Assembly: GCF_026210795.1 (NCBI RefSeq) | Contig: NC_089446.1 | Span: forward strand, 3,377,001-3,441,000 | Direction: 5' to 3' | Source of the DNA: Rhizophagus irregularis | Taxonomy: Eukaryota; Glomeromycota; Glomeromycetes; Glomerales; Glomeraceae | DNA length: 64,000 bases | Part shown: piece after piece, positions 34,663-46,520 of the stretch | Numbering within the stretch: the stretch's first letter is position 1 | Layout of the letters: every line of letters starts with the position of its first letter | The notes under the pieces: generated by a model | Databases searched by the model: none | What the model was told of the DNA's origin: nothing | What the model saw: only the letters and a program-made list of their open reading frames with translations | Translations under genes and position numbers: made by a program

Positions 34663-35677
34663 GAGATATGATCCGGTCAAATCCAAATGATCCAGATTGC
34701 ATTCAGTCAAAAACATAGAATCCGTACTTAGATTCTTATTCGTTCAAAAAAAAAATCCATCCGTATATATTGTACGAATAATCAGCCAGATTTTGAACGG
34801 ATAATCAAATTTGATTAGATTTAACCAGATTTGGCAATGTAATACAAGTCACAATAAAAAAATTTTCGTACACACACATTTTCGTTTTATTATTTTATTA
34901 TTTTATTGTAAATTTATTGTTAATTTGTATTTATAATTATATTAATTGTATTTATTACATTATATTAGTTTTTTGGTGAAGATAGTTTGTGAATTGTATC
35001 CAAGACATTATTCTTTTAAAAAATTCTGGACTGATACATGTTCTTTTAGAACTCATTAAATTTCCACAATCTGAAAACAGTCTTTCACTTGGAGTTGAGG
35101 TTGCTGACACTGAAAGATAAGCACGTGCCAATTCACTTAATATTGGAAATTTTTCTTTGTTAATTTTCCACCAGGAAAAAGGATCAATATTAAATGGTAT
35201 TTGTGGAATAGCAAGATATTCATCAAGTTCATTTCGGTTATTAGCAGGTGATGGATGATTAAAAATATCAAAAAGGGTTGATTGATAAAGTGTAGAGGAT
35301 GGTGTAGGACCAAGAAAAGGGGTGGTAGTAATTGTAGCCGGTGTAGGGAATGGAGAGGACTGTGAACGTGATGACATACTAAGTTTCATCTTCCTATACT
35401 TGTCTTTTAAAGAGTTCAGAGTTTGCTCCATTTCATGTGGTGCAAAATCAAGCTTTTTAATCTGAGGATCAAGAATTGATGGTAGGTATGATATTTCACG
35501 TTCATTTTCCCAATAAAAGAGCATTGCTTGATATAAAGTATCTTTTACTTTTTTTAGAACTCCTGAGGTTTGCATGGGCCAATTTAAATCTACATTTTTT
35601 TGATTCTCATTAGTATTTTTTTCATTATTAGAATTATTTGGATTATCTTGATCTTCATCCCATACAAAGACATCCCT
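34663..35677 (-). pseudogene. hAT transposase C-terminal fragment in a truncated element
   Basis: A TAGAGATATGATCCGG terminus at 34663 starts a hAT element. On the minus strand, from an acceptor near 35678 to the stop at 34955, one exon reads VKDTLYQAMLFYWENER, LPSILDPQIKKLDFAPHEM, then the dimerisation domain PFSWWKINKEKFPILSELAR, AYLSVSATSTPSERLFSDCG and LMSSKRTCISPEFFKRIM. Upstream exons (BED finger, RNase-H core) and the other terminus are absent and replaced by unrelated TATAC-rich repeats, so it is a 5'-truncated copy. Its terminus matches that of the fold-back element at 57757. Confidence 0.85.
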
Positions 35678-35689
35678 ATAAAAAATATG

Positions 35690-36694
35690 CATACGGTTTT
35701 TACACTGTATACATGTATCTTTGATACGGTTCGTATTTTTATATACTGTATAACAGTATAATGTATACTGTTCGCAAAATGTGTTTAGCAAAAAATACAA
35801 TAAAGTATACGGTAAACATACTGTGTGATACGGTATCTAAAATCATACGTTTGAAACATATACTATTTCTACTGTATATCAGTATTTTGTATACTGTTCG
35901 CAAAAAATATTATAAATGAAGGATATGGTATATTTAATCCATATGTATATAATGTATTATTCTATAGACTGTGTATAGTGTATACTATATTAAATTCATA
36001 CGTTATAACGTATTTTCTATAGTTGTACTGGATATTGTATTTGTTTTTATTGTTTTTATTAACTTTACAACTTTATACTAGATACGGCGTTGTCAACCCT
36101 ACATACGGTAGACCTCACGCCCAACTTAAAAGAATACACTCCAGTAGGTTAGATGTCAGTTATAAGTCACACTACGAAAATACCATACAGGAAAAATGAA
36201 GGTTATGGAAAATCCTGCTAATATTGCTTACGATCACTCAGTGAATTTCATACCAAAACGGGTATATTATAAAGAATATTCCAAATTGCGGTTTGATATC
36301 GAACGAACGCCAAATCAAGTGAAACGATAGAATAGACTATCGCATAGTATTTTAAATCAGGAAGATTTTTTGAATCAACCTAAACCCTTCTTGTTACATG
36401 GACGCAATATAAAAATGGTAAAAAATTCAATTCCATAGTATTTAAACAGATACAATACGTCACCGAAAAATATTTTAAAGAAAAAAACACGCTCTGGAAG
36501 GCATGAATGCGATCTTTCGTCATATACCACATCCATCGCATTCATTAATAAGAATTCGGGACAATTTCCTTAATAAATTTTTTTTAAAGTACAAACCCTG
36601 ATCAGTAAAATTTTCTTATTACTAACGTCCAATTTAAATTACAATCATCAATAAAAATTTGCGCGAAATTTTCTTAATAGTATTTAATTTTTAA
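35690..36694. repeat. TATAC/ATACGG-rich repetitive spacer
   Basis: Many partial repeats of ACTGTATA, GTATACTG and GATACGGTA, some in inverted arrangement (for example TATACTGTTCGCAAAA twice, near 35764 and 35890). No gene seen. It breaks the hAT gene on its left and meets the satellite on its right. Confidence 0.5.
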
Positions 36695-37500
36695 AGCGTA
36701 AAATACTGCTTAATTTTAATGTTCAAAGTCCGATCTACTGCTTAATTTAAGAAAAATTCGTGAGAATTTTCCTTAATACCGCTTAATTTTAATGTTCAAA
36801 GTCCGATCTACTGCTTAATTTAAGAAAAATTTGCGAGAATTTTCCTTAATACCGCTTAATTTTAATGTTCAAAGTCCGATCTACTGCTTAATTTAAGAAA
36901 AATTTGTGAGAATTTTCCTTAATACCGCTTAATTTTAATGTTCAAAGTCTGATCTACTGCTTAATTTAAGAAAAATTCGCGAGAATTTTCCTTAATATCG
37001 CTTAATTTTAATGTTCAAAGTCTGATCTACTGCTTAATTTAAGAAAAATTCGCGAGAATTTTCCTTAATACCGCTTAATTTTAATGTTCAAAGTCCGATC
37101 TACTACTGCTTAATTTAAGAAAAATTCGCGAGAATTTTCCTTAATATCGCTTAATTTTAATGTTCAAAGTCTGATCTACTACTTAATTTAAGAAAAATTT
37201 GCGAGAATTTTCCTTAATACCGCTTAATTTTAATGTTCAAAGTCCGATCTACTGCTTAATTTAAGAAAAATTCGCGAGAATTTTCCTTAATATCGCTTAA
37301 TTTTAATGTTCAAAGTCTGATCTACTGCTTAATTTAAGAAAAATTCGCGAGAATTTTCCTTAATACCGCTTAATTTTAATGTTCAAAGTCCGATCTACTA
37401 CTTAATTTAAGAAAAATTCGCGAGAATTTTTCTTAATACTGCTCATTTTTTAATGTTTAAAGTCTGATCTACTGTTTAATTTAAGAAAATTCGCAAGAAT
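36695..37500. repeat. ~73-bp palindrome-centred satellite, about 11 units
   Basis: Each unit has AATGTTCAAAGTCCGATCTA followed by CTGCTTAATTTAAG and the dyad AAAAATTCGCGAGAATTTT. Units differ by C/T or G/A changes mostly at CpG-containing positions (CGCGAG, TGCGAG, TGTGAG). The right end decays gradually. Same dyad family as the arrays at 41.2, 48.3, 52 and 62 kb. Confidence 0.92.
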
Positions 37501-38600
37501 TTGATTATTCGGATTTTGAACTTTAAATTTAAGCTGTAATTGTGACATTCAAAATGAATGATGTTCAAGAAGATGACTGACAGTCTGACTGACAATCAGA
37601 TGGAATTCTGTAATCAAAAATCATCACAATACGACAGAAAGGGAGTTTCATAATACATAATAATAATGGCAAATAGTAACTAATAATTATAGAAGAACTT
37701 CACACTACTACTATAAACAGAATTTTGTACAAAAATGACAAAAACAGAAAGAACTTACAGAAAAAACTTAGTATTTAATAACTAGATTAGGTTTATACGC
37801 GACAACTTTGTCGCGCTAGACTGTTTAAAAGTATATTTTTTACAATTATTTATTTATATAATTTATTAAATTATATGATTTATTATTATTTATTTATATG
37901 ATTTATTAAATATGGATACTTAATACTATTTATAGTCTAAAATTGTAATAAATAAATTTAAAAAAAATAATTAGTCAGCAATAAATATATGGATCAGCCA
38001 ATTTTTTGCCACAGCGGGAGATCAGCTATTTTATTACATTAGTTTTTTTTTAATATTTAAACAACATTGATTCGTAAAAAAAATTACTGATCTTCTCAGA
38101 ATCAGAATCTGAGTCTGAATATGAATATATATAAATAGAAAATGTGAACAAAACGGTAGATTTTGAACAATAATAAAGAAACTCAAATGATTTTTAATAA
38201 TAACGGAATAAACAATACGTTGTAATATAATTTTTAATAATAACGGAAGAATAAAATTTTAACAATACGTTGTAATAAAATTTTTAATAATAACGGAAGA
38301 ACAAAATTTTAAACAATGATGCTAATATCTACCTCCTTTGTTTTATTTTCTAAATCTCCTTTGTTTTTATTTTCTAAATGTTGATTCGAGTCATCTCAAA
38401 TTGAATATAAATAGCTTATCTTCCCCTATCTCATCATCCAGCATCTTTCATACTAATTTCAAAAAATTATTTTATATTATCACTATCGCTTATTATTTTC
38501 TTATATACTGCCTTTTTTATTTCATCATATTAATTCCAAAAAATTATTTTATATTATCGCTATCGCTTATTATTTTCTTATATACTGCTTTTTTCATTCC
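37501..38600. other. Intergenic with short tandem repeat
   Basis: No gene seen. TTTTTAATAATAACGGAAGA recurs about three times between 38190 and 38300 with ~55-bp spacing, just upstream of the acidic-repeat gene, perhaps in its promoter. Confidence 0.5.
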
Positions 38601-38637
38601 ATCAAAAATGTCTTTCATTCCATTCATTCCATCAAAA

Positions 38638-40492
38638 ATGTCTGATTCTTCACTTGCAGGAACAAGTGCAGCAGCGACGTCTGATATTTCTACATTCGTA
38701 GCAGAAAAAGGTGATAATAATAAAGCAGGTATAAAAGTATTTTTATTGCATTTATTAATTTATTTATTATATATAGTAAATAATTAAATATTTTATTGTA
38801 TATATAATAGAATTATTGTCGTCAATACTAAAGACACAAAGATTTTTAAAAGAATGTGGTTATAAAAAAGCAATTATCGACGAATCTAGCATATTATTAG
38901 AATTGCCAAACAATCATAAATTTCAGGTACCAGTCGTTGATATAGATCACAATAAAGATAATATTGATGATAATGATGGTGAAGTAACAGAAGATGATGT
39001 TTATCACTACGGTTATGAAAGTGATAAAACAATTGATATTATTGAGGATGAGGAGGATAAGGAGGATGAGGAAATGCAAGATCAGTTAATCCATGACTAT
39101 GGTGGAGAAAAGGTAGTTCCTGACGAGGATGGTGAGAAAATGGATATAGAGGAAAACGAAGAGGATGAGATAATCCATGACGATGGCGGAGAAAAGATGG
39201 CTCCTGACGAAAAAATGGATATAGAGGAAAACGAAGAGGATGAGAAAGGAGAGGAAGATCAGTTATTTCTAGGCGAGGAAAAAGGCGAGGAAGAAGATAA
39301 GGATGAGAAAGGAGAGGAAGATCAGCAGTTAATCCTGGGCGAAGAAAAAGGCGAGGAAGAAGACGAGGATGAGAAAGAAGAGGAAGATCAGCAGTTAATC
39401 CTGGGCGAAGAAAAAGATGAGGAAGAAGACGAGGAAGAGAAAGGAAAGGAAAATCAGCAGTTAATCCTGGGCGAAGAAAAAGACGAGGAAGAAGACGAGG
39501 AAGAGAAAGGAAAGGAAGATCAGTTAATCTTTGGCGAGGAAATAGGTGAGAAAATAGGCGAGGAAGAAGACGAGAAAGTGAATGAGGAAGAGAACCATAG
39601 TATTCCGGAATCGACAATTAATATGGGACGTCATTTACACATCCTCCTGAATAATAACGATATTCTAAATAAAGAAGAATATCGTTATTTTCTTATTGAC
39701 CATTTATCCAAAATCGCCAGTGTGGATGAATTTTTTTCAACTAACATTGACAAATTCGTGTTCATTGAAGTTTTTTCTAAAAGAGCTTCCATAAGCTATA
39801 TTTTAAATAATGAAAAAGAAGAGACTGGCGAAGGAAGTTTGGATCACCAAATCATAAGCCCGGATGATCCTATAATAAATCGGGATATTATTGCCGAAAT
39901 AAATGATCCTAGTTTATTGGTCAATTTATCCGACTCACGAGAGTTTGAAAATAAGAAAAAATTGGCCTGTACGGCAATAACAAATATTATATTAAACATA
40001 TATGATCTATCATTAAAAGATCAAGTATCCACTGAAATTCTAAGACGCCGGCAATTTCGGCATCTCATTTTATTTTTAGAATATTATGAAAGGCTCGAAA
40101 TTTATTGCAGTATAAATTATGAGCGAAACAAAGGGGAAACTATTAAATCTCAAGTTATTACGATGATCGAAAAATCATCAAAATTACCAGATCAAATAGC
40201 ACCACGGTTAAAGGCTACCACTATATCTACAATTTTAAACAAGGCGGTGAGAGCTAAAAGATTACTGGAAATAGCATCAGATAATTATAATATTGTTTAT
40301 GCCTTTTCAGATTTAGATCCTTACCTATTTACCGCAAAAAAAATAGGAGTGGTAAATTTTGAAAGGTGGCTGGAATTAGTAAGAACGAACCAACTGGTTT
40401 CCCGTCTTGACAGGAAACGGTTATACAAAGCCTTTAAGAATGAAGCCAAAAGAAAAAGAATTGAAAAGTTAAATAAAATTTATAATACATAA
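38638..40492 (+). CDS. Acidic-repeat protein of an unrecognised Glomeromycotina-type family
   Basis: Exon 1 38638..38728 (MSDSSLAGTSAAATSD) and exon 2 38811..40492 join as NNKAELLSSILKTQRF to give 590 aa. The alternative ATG at 38608 adds ten residues. Residues about 75-270 are extremely acidic, with four to five ~22-aa repeats of the GEEKDEEEDEEEKGKEDQ type followed by QLIL. Residues about 280-590 form a helical domain (RHLHILLNNNDILN, FRHLILFLEYYERLEIYCS, KAVRAKRLLEIASDNY, GVVNFERWLELV) that is also present in the broken gene at 53751. No signal peptide or known catalytic motif. The acidic tract suggests a nuclear or chaperone-like role, but this is speculation. The 3' flank carries a tandem duplication (40548..40810). 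Confidence 0.75.
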
Positions 40493-40547
40493 AATGAATT
40501 TAAATTCTTTTTCTTTTTAAAATTTTTTCTTTTTAAAATTTTATTCG

Positions 40548-40810
40548 TTTTTTTTCATTCGTTTTATCTTTTATTTTTTTATTCTATTAAATTTTAACCA
40601 TAAATTTTAATATAAATATAATAATTTCAATTCCATCTATTGATTTTTAATTAAACTAATAATAAATTTTTATATTCGTTTTTTCATTCGTTTTATCTTT
40701 TATTTCTTTATTCTATTAAATTTTAACCATAAATTTTAATATAAATATAATAATTTCAATTCCATCTATGATAAATTGATTTTTGATTAAACTAATATAA
40801 AGACGCTCCT
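40548..40810. repeat. Two-copy ~130-bp tandem duplication
   Basis: TTTTTTCATTCGTTTTATC and the following ATTCCATCTAT stretch occur twice, 130 bp apart, just past the stop of the acidic-repeat gene, presumably in its 3' UTR. Confidence 0.75.
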
Positions 40811-41159
40811 CTAATCATTGATATTTGAAAATCGTCAAATTTACAAAAGAATTTTTAATTTAAACTTCAAACCCTGATTAGTAAGGAAAATTCACAAGAA
40901 TTTTTCTTAATACTGCTTAATTTTAAAGTTCAAAATCTGATTGGTAAATTAAAGTCATGATTATTAATCTTTAAAGTTTTATTGTTAAGAAAATTCGCGA
41001 GTATTTTCCTTAATATCGTTGAATTTTTAGGTCTGATTATTTTAAGTTCAAACTATAAGAAATCTGTATATGGAAATGATACGTTTTATATATATTTGAT
41101 ATACGTTTTTATAAATTCCGTATTAAATTCCGTATACGGTAAAAAAAAAAAATAAAAAT

Positions 41160-43015
41160 AAATTCCGTATACGGTAAACTAAAAATCACGATTTCAAGAA
41201 AAATTCTTGCGAATTTTTCTTGATACCGCTTATTTTAAAGTTTAAATAAATTGAAATCACGATTTTTTAAGAAAAATTCTTGCGAATTTTTCTTGATACT
41301 GCTTATTTTTAAAGTTTAAATAAATTGAAATCACGATTTTTTAAGAAAAATTCTTGCGAATTTTTCTTGATACTGCTTATTTTTAAAGTTTAAATAAATT
41401 GAAATCACGATTTTTTAAGAAAAATTCTCGCAAATTTTTCTTGATGCTGCTTATTTTAAAGTTTAAAGACCGATTAGTAAACTAAAATCACGATTTTAAG
41501 AAAAATTCTTGCGAATTTTTCTTGATACCGCTTATTTTAAAGTTTAAATAAATTGAAATCACGATTTTTTAAGAAAAATTCTTGCGAATTTTTCTTGATA
41601 CTGCTTATTTTTAAAGTTTAAATAAATTGAAATCACGATTTTTTAAGAAAAATTCTCACGAATTTTTCTTGATACTGCTTATTTTTAAAGTTTAAAGACC
41701 GATTAGTAAACTAAAATCACGATTTTAAGAAAAATTCTTGCGAATTTTTCTTGATACTGCTTATTTTTAAAGTTTAAATAAATTGAAATCACGATTTTTT
41801 AAGAAAAATTCTTGTGAATTTTTCTTGATACTGCTTATTTTTAAAGTTTAAAGACTGATTAGTAAACTAAAATCACGATTTTAAACAAAATTCTTGCGAA
41901 TTTTTCTTGATACCGCTTATTTTAAAGTTTAAATAAATTGAAATCACGATTTTTTAAGAAAAATTCTTGCGAATTTTTCTTGATACTGCTTATTTTTAAA
42001 GTTTAAAGACCGATTAGTAAACTAAAATCACGATTTTAAGAAAAATTCTTGCGAATTTTTCGATACCGCTTATTTTAAAGTTTAAATAAATTGAAATCAC
42101 GATTTTTTAAGAAAAATTCTTGCGAATTTTTCTTGATACTGCTTATTTTTAAAGTTTAAATAAATTGAAATCACGATTTTTTAAGAAAAATTCTTGCGAA
42201 TTTTTCTTGATACTGCTTATTTTTAAAGTTTAAAGACCGATTAGTAAACTAAAATCACGATTTTAAGAAAAATTCTTGCGAATTTTTCTTGATACCGCTT
42301 ATTTTAAAGTTTAAATAAATTGAAATCACGATTTTTTAAGAAAAATTCTTGTGAATTTTTCTTGATACTGCTTATTTTTAAAGTTTAAAGACCGATTAGT
42401 AAACTAAAATCACGATTTTAAGAAAAATTCTTGCGAATTTTTCTTGATACCGCTTATTTTAAAGTTTAAATAAATTGAAATCACGATTTTTTAAGAAAAA
42501 TTCTTGCGAATTTTTCTTGATACTGCTTATTTTTAAAGTTTAAAGACCGATTAGTAAACTAAAATCACGATTTTAAGAAAAATTCTTGCGAATTTTTCTT
42601 GATACCGCTTATTTTAAAGTTTAAATAAATTGAAATCACGATTTTTTAAGAAAAATTCTTGCGAATTTTTCTTGATACTGCTTATTTTTAAAGTTTAAAG
42701 ACCGATTAGTAAACTAAAATCACGATTTTAAGAAAAATTCTTGCGAATTTTTCTTGATACCGCTTATTTTAAAGTTTAAATAAATTGAAATCACGATTTT
42801 TTAAGAAAAATTCTTGCGAATTTTTCTTGATACTGCTTATTTTTAAAGTTTAAATAAATTGAAATCACGATTTTTTAAGAAAAATTTTTGCGAATTTTTC
42901 TTGATACTGCTTATTTTTAAAGTTTAAATAAATTGAAATCACGATTTTTTAAGAAAAATTCTTGCAAATTTTTCTTGATACTTCTTATTTTAAAGTTTAA
43001 AAACCGATTAGTAAA
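41160..43015. repeat. Large satellite with dimeric higher-order structure (~25 units)
   Basis: Units of ~72-80 bp each contain AAATCACGATTTT, the dyad AGAAAAATTCTTGCGAATTT and CTTGATAC(C/T)GCTTATTT. Two unit types alternate. One links through AAATAAATTGAAATCACG with a long T run. The other links through AAAGACCGATTAGTAAACTA. The A-B pair (~150 bp) repeats about eight times, with occasional A-A-B triplets. No gene inside. Confidence 0.93.
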
Positions 43016-43183
43016 TTTAAATCGCGATTACTAAGAAAAATTCGCGAATTTACTAATCGCGATCACTAAGAAAAATTCGCGAGAATTTCTTATTTATGTA
43101 AATTCAAAGAAAAAAAAATTTAAGCAAATATTTCTTATTTATTAGAGAATTAATAATATGAATTTTCAAGGTAAAGGTTTTTA

Positions 43184-46100
43184 TTACCAATTTTCATATT
43201 TATCTGTTATATAATAATATTTTTTTTTTTCAAGGAGTACTTCAAAAAATCCGACATTTCTATCAATACCAATTACTTCCACATATTGTAAAGGACCAAA
43301 ACTATCAAAAAATTTTAAATTCATACTACTATTTTTCTCTAATTTTTTGATTTTTTGAATATATACAAACATTCGCTCTTGATTTTGAAATTCATGAACC
43401 ATAAAATATTCAATTTGTCCAAAAATTTCTTCTTCTCTCAAATTTAGAGGAGCACGGTAATTTTTTTCTTGTAAGTCAACAGTTAAATTAATCTATATAA
43501 TAAAATTATCTTATTAATATTTGAATTTTGAATATATAATGAAACAATAATAATAATTAATATATTTATTTCTTACAGCAACGCAAAAATCATTTTGACT
43601 ACTATCATTTTCTTTTTTCCACCACTTAGATGATATAATGTTACCATCCTTTGTACGAAGTTTTCCATACTTAGCATAGTTTTCTTTAATGTCCTACTGT
43701 ATATAAAAAAAATTATATATTATTTTTTTTAAAAAAGAATATTCTTATACATATTATTATGTGAGTTATAATATAAAATCACCGTAATTTCGCTAGTATT
43801 CTTTTGAAATATAGCTGCATAACATTGCTTTAACTTTATGACTTCATTTTTTGTTAATACACAATTAACAAATGGTGAATAAAATTCGTATTTGTGAACA
43901 TATAATTCATTAGAATATACTCTATGCACCGGCCATGTTTTTTTTTCTTTTTCTTTAAAATTGGAAAAAACTTTTTCATTATATATTGGTAAAAGTTGCA
44001 GATACTTAAATCTTTCTTGCATCAACACATTATTAAACAAATTCACATATGGTAGCTTTTGAGAGCTAACAAGTGGAATTAACATTCCACAAAACCTCTC
44101 TATCAGAAACTGCCAAAATCCACGACAAGGGCCAAAGTCTTCAATCGAATCTATTACATGTAATAAATAATGAAAAGAAATTAAAAATGCCAGTAATCTT
44201 TCTCCTCCAACGCCATATGAACTATTGCACAAAAAAATTCACGCGATCAATAAAAATATCGTTTAAAGAAAAAGGCATATATAAATTTCATAAGAAAATT
44301 ACTTTGCATAATGATTGTAAAATTCTATTAATAAATTTTGAATTAAATCTAGCTCTTCAAATTCTATTAGAAGTTGAATGCATAACTTGACAGCTTCAAC
44401 AAATCTTGACCATCCTAAGAGGTTACTATTATTTTAAGTTGAATAATGTTATCAGCAGACTTTTTATTATTTTATCTGCTAACAATTTGATTTTTTTTAT
44501 TACCTTTGCGGCAATCGCCCTTTTAGTAATGGTAAAGAGAATAAAATGATCCAATTAGCCCACTCTACAGCTTTAAATCCAGCTGAATGTTTAACGATAT
44601 TGCGTGGAGGACGTCCAATATCAGGTGGCATATGAGATCTACTTCGTTCCATGATTTCACCAATTTCAACCCATATTTTAGAACTTATTGTATATTCATT
44701 TGAGTTCCATTCATTATTTTTTGGATAGAATTTTCCTATCCAATGTCGAAACATATGGGGTGCAACATTTTCGAAAAAAAGGTGCATTATATCTACTGGA
44801 AATGAACGTGAAAAATTTATAGAAGATAACTCAAATAAAATACTCTTTCCTTTAATTCCTAATTTTTTTTATTAAACAAAAAATTTTTAAAATTGAGAAA
44901 ATATATTAATATTAATTACTAAGAATTTATTTTTATTTTAAAATATTGGACCAACCGCAGTCACGTATATAAGTTTCTCTACGATCTCCCTCCAGACGTT
45001 CTATTTGATTTGTGCTATTCAGTATTTCATCATGTGTTCGAATTGGTAATCGTTTAGGATCAATATTTTGTTGTAATAGATAATACACATGTCTATTCGT
45101 TTCATTTAAAGTCCCTCAAAGATTACAAAATCTGCAACCTGAGTATGAATTATGTCCTGTTAAACATAAAACCTTTGAAAGGGCAGGGATATCGCCGGTC
45201 CAAGCCAGAATGTGAGCACGTAGAGTAAACTGTTCCTCTTTGTTACCATCGTAACAAGAGATTCCATCTGTAAATATTAAAAATATTATTAATAAATATT
45301 ACATTTATTACGTACCATTTATTTAAAATATACCTTGTAAGGATTTCATTTCTTGAATTAATGGATAGAGAAATGAATTAAAATCTTGAGGTTGTTTTGG
45401 CCCCGGGATTATTAAAGTTACCATTAAATTTTCTTTCTTTACTCTTAATTCTTGAGGTAAATTATTATTTAGAAACAGGAACACCCAACAATCATCGGTC
45501 TTTTGACGAAATATTTGGTAGCCGTCACAAGAAGCAGTAAATGCGATGTCTCTTGGATCGGGAAAATATTCGTCATTTAATAATTCTTGATAAATCTGTC
45601 CATCAAATATGTCACCTATGTTATTATGAGCAAATTCTCCTTTATTACAAGTATAATTGTGCCTATATAATAGTTCTTTAGATCTTTCAGGGTTTTTAAA
45701 TTGAAGCTTTAAACGCTCAATTATAGAAATAAAAGGTAGATTTTTTCTCGCTTTACCATTACTATAATATCGATCCTCCTTACAAAATTTACATTTTGTT
45801 TCATTTTCTAAAACTCCTACGAATGCATAACATGAATTAACGCACATATCGTATATTTTTGGTTCAATTCCTACTATTGAACCAAGCTTTCTTTTACTTT
45901 ATTAAAACTTATTTTATTTCTATTGAAGGCTTTATATATATTATTAAATGCTGCTTCAGAAAAATTAAAATTCGATTTCACATATAAAAGCCTTAATCCT
46001 TCGAACAATTCATTAGAAAAAGTTGTATTATCTAAAAAAAGTTGGTAAATTACTAATTTAAAATATTATTATAATTATTTCAAAATTCATCTTCTTTATC

Positions 46101-46520
46101 ATCAGAGGTATCAAACTCTAATTCACTTTGAGAATCATAATGGTTTAAGTCATCGCTTTCATGATAGTAATCATCAATTTCCTCATCCTCATCTTGAAAA
46201 CTGGAGAGAATTTCCATAGAAGCCTCATCATTATGTAAGGTAGTAAGATTTTCTTCCTCTATAAGAATTTCTTCATTGTCAGATATTTCTGATATTTCTG
46301 ATATTTTCATAGGAGATGAGCGTTCTTCATATGAGTTTTCTTCTTCATTTTCTTCATTTTCTTCAAAATAATTTTCTTCAGAATGAAGACTTTGGTATGC
46401 ATTTTCTAGTTCTTGCTCCTCTTGTTTTTTTTTCATATGACGAATTACTGTTGTTCTATGAATTTCTTTTCCAATACCATTTGTTAAAGCTTTACAGTGA
46501 GTACACGTACACAAAGGCAT
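43184..46520 (-). pseudogene. Tnp2/CACTA-type (Transposase_21-like) transposase gene, decayed
   Basis: From the N-terminus, MPLCTCTHCKALTNGIGKEI...HRTTVIRH (Cys/His finger-like) is followed by a Glu-rich stretch to 46080. Next come YDMCVNSCYAFVG with CKFCKEDRYY, GDIFDGQIYQELL, FPDPRDIAFTASCDGYQ and LMVTLIIPGPKQPQDFNSFL (45323..45847). DGISCYDG...AHILAWTGDIPAL and CLTGHNSYSGCRFC follow. Then MHLFFENVAPHMFRHW, GRPPRNIVKHSAGFKAVEWA, GPCRGFWQFLIERFCGMLIP, and a C-terminal FGPLQYVEVIGIDRNVGFF. These blocks match tnp2 transposases of fungi. Lesions seen are a TGA at 45118-45116 (after CRFCNL) and a one-base slip near 45893 before KLGSIVGIEPK. No element termini recognised. Confidence 0.82.

Noticed and set aside
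39039-39617. 192-aa minus-strand frame rich in Leu/Pro/Arg
   Set aside because: Antisense shadow of the acidic repeats. The real gene on the + strand has a splice junction and a paralog.
41160-43015. CRISPR-like regular repeats
   Set aside because: Units are contiguous and the linkers are repeated, not unique spacers. There are no cas genes and the context is eukaryotic. It is a satellite.
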